NCBI GenBank assembly: GCA_965223735.1
Contig: OZ245010.1
Location: 124,001-188,000 of the forward strand
DNA: 64,000 nucleotides
Direction of reading: 5' to 3'
Source: CAYFZO01 sp965223735
Lineage (GTDB): Bacteria > Pseudomonadota > Gammaproteobacteria > Poriferisulfidales > Oxydemutatoraceae
The notes beneath the pieces were generated by a model. It ran no database searches and was not told the DNA's origin. It saw only the letters and a list, made by a program, of their open reading frames with translations. This document shows positions 8,978-18,500 of the stretch, one piece after another (within the stretch, counting starts at the first letter, position 1; the number at the start of each line of letters is the position of its first letter). A program made the translations under genes and the position numbers.

Positions 8978-9513
8978 ATTTTGAATTCCGTGCTTCGTGG
9001 TTTTGATCCGCAATCAGCCGACATTATGCTGTACGCCTGAGTTGCAGCACCGGATGGAAAAAAGGGAATTACATACAATAATCGCACATTCGATGAAAAT
9101 ACAAGGATATTCAATGAGTTACTGATGCCTTCCTTTAATAATGAATTTCTACATGATATATACACGATCATGATTCGTTCTTCCATTTATCGCTTGCATT
9201 CCGGAACCCTGTGTTGGGCACAGTTGCTGTTCCGGATCGCCGGTGCCAACCGCCATGTGTGGAACCGGGCCATCGGGCAGAATCGCGATGCGATGGAAGC
9301 CTACAAGAAAGGCAAGGGCGAGAAGTCGTCCTTTACGTTCTTCAGCCCGGGGCTGGAATTCACCAAACTGCGGAGTGGCGAGGGGCATGAACGGTTGAAA
9401 GACCTGCCGTTTGCAGAGGCGCGGTACGCGCTGAAGCGGTATGCGGATGCGATGAAGGAGGCGGTGCGGGGCAAGCGTGGCTTTCCGAAACGCGAATATA
9501 GGGAAGATGGCGA

Positions 9514-9519
9514 TATAAA
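9514..9519 (+). promoter_or_regulatory. Possible -10 element (TATAAA) ahead of the poly-C tract
   Basis: TATAAA lies about 20 bases upstream of the C24 run and about 70 bases before ATG 9589. No convincing -35 at 17 bases is visible. If used, the homopolymer would fall in the untranslated leader of the giant gene. Weak, offered only because it decides how the tract could act. Confidence 0.25.
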
Positions 9520-9539
9520 AATGTCATCTATTTTTTATG

Positions 9540-9563
9540 CCCCCCCCCCCCCCCCCCCCCCCC
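9540..9563 (+). repeat. Homopolymeric tract of 24 C residues
   Basis: An uninterrupted run of 24 cytosines ends 25 bases before ATG 9589 of the giant surface-protein gene. It sits at the junction between the tnpB relic and the giant gene's ribosome binding region. Runs of this length slip readily during replication and, next to surface genes, are a classic phase-variation device. The exact count may carry sequencing or assembly error. Confidence 0.95.
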
Positions 9564-9588
9564 GGGCACATTGAAGCAGGGGGATAGC

Positions 9589-12500
9589 ATGGAACCTGCA
9601 CCGTCGCGCGGCGTTTCATGCCTGAATGCATCGGCATCGCAATACGCCCCTGAAAAGACGCCGTCGTTTTTTTTCTTTACGCCTTGGTGCGTCTTCGCCG
9701 CGTGCGTCGTTCTATGCGGTTTCAGCGGAAATGCCGGAGCGCAGACTCTTTCTACCGTAGGTATCGAGGCGGAAATGGCTGAGGTCACCGAAGGCAATCC
9801 AATAAGGTTCATAGTGGATCGTAACATACATTTTGGGCCGTTGACGTTGGAGTTGGAGTTGACGGTGACTGCGCCCACCGGCCTGGTCAGTGGCACGTCT
9901 CCGGAGAGTGTGACCTTTTCGGGGACTTCGCTGCGGGCTGACGTCATAATTAATACCGCTGATAACAGCATCCGGGAGGGACCTCGGAATGTGAGCGTGG
10001 AGATAAGACCCAGTGCGAAGTATGGAACACACCCATCAAGACCGTCCGCGACGGTGTCCGTCAAGGACGACAATGACCAGCCGGAGATGTTGGTTGCATT
10101 GGAGTTAGAGGGAGGTGGGCGTGTTGAGGAAGATATCGGTAGGGCCGCAGTTAAGGTCGTCGTGACAGATAACCTCAGGGTCAGGCTTCAGAACTTGGCT
10201 GAAGTCACAGTTCGGTTCGACACGAGCACGCTGTCGTTGCTCACTGAAAGTTTGCCGCAAGAGAGCCTCACCGGCACGGCGAGGGTGACGACGGTTCCGA
10301 TGCTGACGTCGCCGGGTGATGCGATTGAGGTGAAGCTGGCCGCAACCGAGGGGTTGACACTGGATCCGAACACCGTGACGTTGACGAATGGCAAGCCGGA
10401 AGGGCTCTTTGTGGTGGAAGCAAGCAGGCCTACGGCGACAGGTTCAGTGGGTTCGGTCACCATTGAATCGGCAGTCAGCTCGGAAGTGATCACCATGGTG
10501 GAAACCGGGCAGGAGTTCGGTGTGCTGGAAGTGGCTGTTGTATTGGTGACCAAGCTTAGGGGAGTGGTGATCACGTCAGATCCGGGAACGGACGAAGCCT
10601 ATATAACGGGAGACAAGATCGAGGTGACGGTGACCTTTGACAAGGTGGTTGCGGTCGTCGGCACGCCGCAGGTCTCGCTCGACGTAGGGGGCACGACAAA
10701 AACGGCGGATTACAGCGGCGACGGTTCGCTTTCCTCGACGCAAACGTTCTCCTACATGGTGGCTGAGGGCGACATGGATGCCGACGGTATCGAGATCGTC
10801 GCGAACGGGCTGGACCTGAATGGCGGGGTGTTCCTTGACAGGTTCGGTCACGCGACGGCAATTAGCTTGATGTACCTCGGGCAGGGGCCCTTTCGCCGCC
10901 ACAAGGTGGAAGACGTCGTGCTGACGGTCGAGAGCGTAACGGTCACGTCGGATCCGGGAACGGACGAAACCTATATAACGGGAGATAAGATCGAGGTGAC
11001 GGTGACTTTCAGCGAGATGGTTACGGTCGTCGGCACGCCGCAGGTCTCGCTCGACGTAGGGGGCACGACAAAAACGGCGGGTTACAGCGGCGACAGTTCG
11101 CTTTCCTCGACGCAAACGTTCTCCTACACGGTGGCTGAGGGCGACATGGATGCCGACGGCATCGAGATCGTCGCGAACGGGCTGGACCTGAATGGCGGGA
11201 TGATCGCGGACGTAATCGGGCAGGCGGCGACGGCAAGCAGCCTGAGGTACACTAGGCGGGGCCCCTTTCGCGGCCACAAGGTGGACCCCACCGTGCCGAC
11301 GGCTGATGTTTCAATCTTCGCTTTTACTGTAGATGAAGCCTCGACGGCCGCGAGCATGTCCACCGTCCTGCTGATCAATGCATCGACGCCTGAAAGTGAC
11401 CGGGTCGTTGATCACGCGGTGATCGTCAACGATTCCGTAGTAGTCGATAATCCCGGCGTGGAGAATAAGGTGGCCGAACTTTTCAGCAGGGTTGCTGTTG
11501 AGATCGTCTCCGGGGTTTCAGCCGGTGCTGACGTGAAATTGGTTTATACCTTGAGGCCCCATCGACATGGCACCTACAGGTTCAGTGTGGAGTTGGGAGA
11601 CAGCGGCGGGGGAGGGCGGGTAACGTTCGGCCCGTTCACGTTGACGGTGAACCCCGTGGATAACCCACCGACGCTTGACCCGTCTGCACCTTTGTTTATC
11701 GACGAGGACAGTACCGGCACCATCACCATTGCCGCGTTTGCCGTATCGGCGGCTTCGGTCATCGACGACGGCAGCACCCGCACCATCACGTTGACCGGTA
11801 TAAGCAACGGTCCCGACGAGGAGCCCGTGTCACCGGGCAATCCCCTGACGCTGAGTGCGTCAATTACCGGTTTTTCGGCCGACACCGAGGTTCAATGGAA
11901 CGGTTTGAATATCCTTGATCGGTCAATTGAATTGACGGGCGAGGAAGATCTGACGCTGACAGTTGTCGGAGGGGCCGACGTAAATGGGGAATCGACCATC
12001 ACCTTTGTGCTGACGGATGGCGCGAACGATTCGGGCGCGACAACCGACAAAGCGAGATCATTTGTACGGGAAGTCCCGCTGATCATCGCGCCGGTCAACG
12101 ATGCGCCGGTTCTGGTGCCGGTGCCGGGTGCGCGGTTCAGCCTTGTGTCCGGTCAGTCAACCGTACTGAAGATAACGGTCACGGACCCGGATATAGAAGC
12201 ACGCAGGGCGGGGCGTTCACCTGGAGGGGCCGACGTGGGGTATGCGAATTTCTCCACATTGCTCATTGAGATCGACTCGACCTCAAGAATGAGCGTGGCG
12301 GATCATCAGGCGGTTGACATTGGTTTGATTGACGATCTGCTCGGAGATTTCGTCGAAAATTTTGTAGTTGAGGGCGTTGAGTTGAAAAGTCGTTTTGACC
12401 GTATAAGGTCTGCTCATGACTTGTTGATTTTCAGCAAAAGCGAGACATTTCCTGCAGGAGCCGCTGCTGAGATTTTTTCCATAGACCCGTTGACTGGTGA

Positions 12501-15500
12501 AGATGAACCGAAACTCTTGGGGGACAGGGCGCAGAAGATGATAATCCGATTCCAGGGCAGGCGCAAGCAGCATATATCTCCTGAAGTCGTGGATATTTTG
12601 CTGAGGAACATCGTGACGATCTCAGTGGACTCTTCCGATATGGGCACTAATTCCGCGCGCACGCTTGGGATCAGTTTTACCGATCTTGGAAACGACGGCG
12701 GTATGGGTGATGCAGGCCCCGCGCGGATTTCAAACACGCTGCGTTTCGCTTTGATCTCTGATCCGTCTCCCCGCTTTGTTTTTGGTAACCCGATCATTCA
12801 TCCTGTATCTGACTTGCAGGCGTTCCCAAGAGTAATATTTACCCGCCACTTCCGTATCGAGGATCACAATGAAGATGCTGTGCGCCGTGCGCCGGGAATG
12901 GCTGAAGGTGGATTTCATGGCGCCGCAATCGCCTCCATCCGGATTGTTGCGTCGGCCGGGGATAATGGCGTTCTCATCAATCCCCAGTGGTTCTCCGGCG
13001 TGGACAATGAGTCCAGTTCAGGTTTCTCAGTGATGCGGGAGGGGATTTTTTCAGTGAGTGAAGCGCAGTTGTTTTTGAGGAATCTGCGTCTTTCTATAGC
13101 GAGTGAAAATCAAGACCCGCCGGAGACCATAGACTTTACGATCACTTTAACGCCGGTTCAGGCGGAGGGCATCAACCCGGCGGCGGTGGTGGGGAGACAC
13201 AGCATAAGGGTATTGGATTTGAACGACCCCCCGACGCTCGATCTTGTTCAAACGACGGTGTTGCAGAAGGAGTCTGACCCGACCGGCTTAAGCGGGACGA
13301 CGACGGTCATCGGCACGGCCGATGCGATAGAAACGGGCCAGACCTTGTCGCTGGGAAGAGACGATGTGACTGAAAGCCTCGCCCCTCGCAGCATCGCAGA
13401 GAGAAATGTCAGCAGCGTCGCCGAGTTGTTTACAAGCGCCGCGTCGTTTTCCGTGGTCGGCGACGAACTGCGGTTGACTTACGGAACACCGGCCGCCGGT
13501 AAATACGGGCAGGTCGTCTATCAGATCAGGGTTCGGGACGACCAGGGCGGTGTTTCGCCGTTCAGGCAATTTACCTACACGGTGGTGTTTGAGGACAGGC
13601 CGGTGGTGACGGTGGCGGCGGATGCGGGCGCGGTGAGTGAGGGCGGGAAGGCGGCGTTCACGCTGACGCGGGCGGGAGGTGCGGATGAGGCGCTGACGGT
13701 GGCTGTGTCGGTGAGTGAGACCGGCGATGTGATCAGCGATGATTTGCTGACGATGGCGGACTTCACGGCAGATGATTCGACGGTGTCGGTGAGCGTGGCG
13801 ACCGAGGACGACGGGATTGACGAGGCGGATGGCGCGGTCACCATGACAGTGGATGCAGGTGAAGACTATGACGTGGGTGAAGCATCGTCGGCGACGGTGA
13901 CGGTGCTCGATGACGACCTGCCGCTGGTGACGGTGTCGGCGGGTGCGGGCGCGGTGAGTGAGGGCGGGAAGGCGGCGTTCACGTTGACGCGGGCGGGGGT
14001 TATGGATGAGGCGCTGACGGTGGCTGTGTCGGTCAGCGAGACCGGCGAGGTGGTTCGCGGCACGACGCCGACAGCGGTGACCTTTGCGGCGGGTTCGGGT
14101 ACGACGCGGTTGAAGGTTGTGACCGATGACGACGGCATCTGGGAGGAGCACGCGGATGTGACCATGACGGTGAAGGCGGATGACGGCTATGTTGTCTCTG
14201 CCACCACGGGGTCTGCGACGGTGCGGGTTCTGGACGACGACGTTCCCGCGATGGACGTGAGCCTGGTAAACCCCGACATCAGGGTCGATGAGGGCGTCGG
14301 CACGGTCGCCGTTGAAGCGACCGCCGTGACAAAAGGGGACGAGATGCCCCACGGCGATGTAGCGGTATTGCTTTCGACGATGGACGATGCGGCGTTGTCC
14401 GGCGAGGACTACGAGGCCGTGCGCACGACCGGGGTTTTCTCGTTGCTGGAGTTCACCGCCGCGACCATGAATGGCGAACGGAGATACCGGGCGACGATGC
14501 TGAGCTTCTCAATCCCGATCATCAACGACGCGCGCGACGAGGAAGACGAGGCGTTTGCGGTCGCATTGGAGCGCACGCGCGGCCTGCCCGCCGTTGTTGA
14601 ACTGCAAAATGCTGGGGGCGTCGTCACGATCGCCGACGACGACGAAACGCCCGGGATCACAAGCACAGGCATGTTCGAGGTACCGGAGAATTCAATGGCG
14701 ATCACGGCCCTGACGGCGACGGACGGCGACGGCGACGACCTCGAATGGTCAATTATCGGCGGTGCGGATACGAGAGTATTCACGCTGACCGGGAACGGCA
14801 AGCTGTCGTTTGCGGATGCGCAGGATTTCGAGTCGCCCGGCGACAGCGACGGGGACGGCGACTATCAGGTGACAGTGCAGGTCACCGACGGCGCCAATCC
14901 TGTCACGGCGGCCATCACCGTTGTGTTGCAGAACGTGGATGAGTCCGACGTGACGATTGAGGCGGTCATGAGCAGTGTGACCGAAGGGGAGAATGCGGCT
15001 TTCACCCTGAGACGCATGAGGGATACGAGCGAAGAGCTGAGAGTGGCAATGAATGTGTTATTTCCCGACGGGCTCTTGACACCGCACGTGGTGCTTCTTT
15101 CGGCGAATGTGGATAGGGTGACGGTGTCGTTTGAGACCCCTGACGACGACGAGTGGGGGGAACCTTCAACTGTAACCGCGATTGTGGCGGGCGGTATGGG
15201 GTATGAGGTCTCGCCGGGCTCGAGTTCCGCGACGGTGACCGTCAATAACGATGATCAGCCGCAGATGCGGGTGGAGTTGGTGTTGCAGCAGAGTTCGTCT
15301 GTCGCGGAGAGCATCGGCAGTTCCACGGGCCTGCTCGTCGTGAGGACGGTGCGCGATGAGAGGCCACCGTCGCGGGTTTCCACCTTCGCGATTACTTTGT
15401 CTATCATTCCTGGAGACGGTGCTGACGGTGCGCGGAGTCCCGAAGACTATAGTGCGGTCTCCGAAATTGTCTTCCTTCCGTCGTTCGTGTCCGTGCGTGA

Positions 15501-18500
15501 AGAACACGACGGGCGGGGGTTCTACGCCATGCCTGTGGCTGATCGGCCTCGATGGGAGATAACGATCCACGACGACCGGCTCGATGAACCCGATGAGCCG
15601 TTCTACTTGATGTTGGATGGTAGCCCCTTTGCTATAGGGCATTACATCGAGATTTCTGCAGTGCGTTATCGCGTGGTCATTGTGGATGACGACGACCCGG
15701 TGGTGACGGTGTCGGCGGATCAGGCGTCGGTGATCGAGGGGATGACCGCGTTGTTCACGTTGACGCGGGTGGGGCTCACGGATGCGGCGCTGACGGTGGC
15801 TGTGTCGGTCGATTCAACCGGCGACGTGATCGGCGGCGCGGCGCCGGCAACGGCGGTGTTCGGGGCGGGCGATCCAACGGTATCGTTGAGCGTGGCGACC
15901 GAGAACGACGATCTGGACGAGCCGGACGGCGTGGTGACGGTGACGGTACAAAGCGGCGATGACTATGCCGCGGGTGCGGTGTCGTCGGCAACGGTGACAG
16001 TGCTCGATGATGACCTGCCGCGGGTGTCGGTGTCGGCGGATCAGGGCGTGGTGCGCGAGGGCGGGAATGTGGCGTTCACGCTGGCGCGGATGGGGGTCAC
16101 GTCTGAGACGCTGACGGTCCAGGTGTCGGTGAGCGACGGTGCCGGCGATGTAATCCGCGGCACGACGCCGACAGCGGTGACCTTTGCGGCGGGTTCGGGT
16201 ACGACGCGGTTGGCGGTTGTGACTGATGACGACGATGTCTGGGAGGAGCACGCGGATGTGACCATGACGGTGAAGGCGGATGACGGCTATGCCGTCTCTG
16301 CAACTACGCCGTCCGCGACAGTCAGGGTTCTGGACGACGACGTTCCTGCGATCGTGGTGAGCCTGGTAAATACCGACATCAAGGTCGATGAAGATGCCGG
16401 CACGGTCGCCGTTGAAGTGGCCGCCGAGACCAGAGAAGACCGGATGCCCCACGGCGACAGTGAGTTGGTGGTGAGTCTGTTTACCAATGATGGGACGGCG
16501 GAAGCGCCGGGGGATTACACCGCCTTGAATACAACGGTGTCTTTCCCGGTATCCGGTTTCACGCCCGTGGATGTCCCGGGCGGCAGTCGGAGATACCGGG
16601 CGTCGCCGCAGACTTTTTCGGTCGCGCTCGTCGGTGACGCGCGGGACGAGGAAGACGAGGAGTTTGTGATCACACTGGAGCGCCCGCCTGAGCTGCCTGC
16701 CGCTGTTGAATTGCAAAATGCCGGGGGCGTCGTCACGATCATCGACGATGATGAAACGCCCGGGATAACGAGCGTGGGCATGTTCGCGGCGCCGGAGAAT
16801 TCAGTGGCGGCGTTTGCAATCCTGACGGCGACGGACGGCGACGGCGACGATCTGATGTGGTTGATCATCGGCGGTGCGGACACGAAGGCGTTCACGCTGA
16901 CCGGGGACGGCAAGTTATCGTTTTCTGAGGCGCAGGATTTCGAGTCGTTTGGCGACAGCGACGTGGACGGCATCTATGAACTGACAGTGCAGGTCACCGA
17001 CGGCGTGAACCCGGCGGAGGCGGCGATCAAGGTTGAGCTCGAGGACGTGGATGAGGAGGCGACGACGGCGGAGGTGACGGTTCGGGCGGTTGCGGACGCG
17101 GTGGCCGAGGGGACGACGGCGTTGTTCACGCTGACGCGGACGGGGAGTGTAGCCGCGCGCCTGCAAGTGTCGGTGTCGCTAGGAGAGATCGGCGATGTGA
17201 TTGACGGTGATTTGCCGAGGATGAAGGTGTTGACTTTCAGCACGAAGCTTTCGGTGCTGGAGTTGGGCGTGGCGACCGAGGACGATGAGCTCGACGAAGC
17301 GGACGGCGCGGTGACGGTGACGGTGGGGGGCGGCGAAGGCTATGCCGTGGGTGCGACGCCGTCGGCGACGGTGGCGGTGCTCGATAACGACGGGCTGGTG
17401 ACGATGGAACTGACGGCGGAGTCGTTGCAGTTGAGGCGGGATGCTTCGGCACAGGTGGTCGTGGAATTGAGTTCGGCGTTGCTGGAGGGCCGCAGTGCGA
17501 CGCTGGCGTTGAGCGTGGCTGAAGGCGATGGTGAAGAGCTAGGGCTGGTGCTGCCTTCGCGGGTGCTGATGTCGGCTGACGGGATGTCGGTGGCGCTGGC
17601 GTTGAGTGCGACACGTGCGGCGATGCTTGGTGTGACGACGTTGAGGTTGACGGTGTCGGGCGACGGCATTGCAGGCGAGAGGGCGTTGCTGGCGGTGGAG
17701 GTGATACCGGCGGAGGTGTCGCTGGCGTTGTCCGAGGTCGCGCTCCGAGAAGGCGAGACGAAGGTCGTGTTGGTGAGCTTGAGTGACGCGTTGGTGGGTG
17801 AGGAGTCGGTGTCGGTGTCGGTGACGAGCGTGAACCCGGGTGTGCTGGAGGTGGTGTCGCTGACGGTGCCGGCGGTGTTGAACAGCGAGATGTCAACGCT
17901 GGGTGTTACAGTACGCGCGCTGGAGGTGTCGGCGCCGGTGATGGTGAGGTTGCGCGCGAAGGCGACGACGATGACGGAGTTGAGCGTGTTGCCGAGTGAG
18001 ACGGTGGCGACGGTGAGGCCGCCGGTCGAGGTGATTTCGGCCGTATCGGGCATGTTGCAGTTGAGGCGTGGCGCCGAGTCGACGCAGGTGGTCGCCTTGA
18101 GTTCAGCGTTGCTGGGAAGCAGTGGCACGACGTTGACGGTGAGCGTGGATGGCGGCGCTGGCGATGGATTGAAGTTGAACGGGGAGGTGCTGCCGTTTGA
18201 GCGACGCCTGGCGTCTGGCGAGACCCGGGTCGAGTTGGCGTTGAGCGCGGATCGTGCGGCACTGCTGGGTGTGACGACACTGAAACTGACGGTGGTGAGG
18301 AGTGAAGATGCGGTCCCCGAGGAGGTGTTGCTGGTGGTGGAGGTAATCTCGTTCGAGGTGTCGTTGGAGTTGTCCGCGGTTGAGGACGTATTGAAGACAG
18401 ACGAGATGGCGGTTGTCGAGGTGAGTTTGAGCGACAGGTTGGTAGGCGAAGAGTCGATGTCGGTGACGGTGACGAGCGTGAGCCCGGATGTGCTGGAGGT

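Larger units (their letters stand above)
9170..9574 (+). pseudogene. Decayed IS200/IS605-type TnpB (OrfB) N-terminal fragment
   Basis: About 105 residues from ATG 9170 resemble the N-terminal helix-turn-helix part of IS605 OrfB/TnpB proteins: YRLHSG, FRIAGANRHVWNRAIGQ, a lysine-rich KKGKGEK stretch, LKDLPFAEARYALKRYADAM, and GKRGFPK. The match fades after about 9485. The RuvC-like catalytic core and zinc ribbon are absent, and the frame then runs into the C24 tract (9540-9563) and a stop at 9572-9574. The 190 bases before it are AT-rich and non-coding. I read it as a transposon relic at the left edge of the giant-gene block. Family assignment rests on motif recall. Confidence 0.7.

Noticed and set aside
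8950..9186. 78-codon minus-strand frame after tsaE
   Set aside because: AT-rich intergenic DNA, no ribosome site or motif; partly opposite the tnpB relic.
13288..14352. 354-codon minus-strand frame, His/Arg-rich
   Set aside because: Antisense shadow of the Calx-beta repeats; composition typical of out-of-frame reading.
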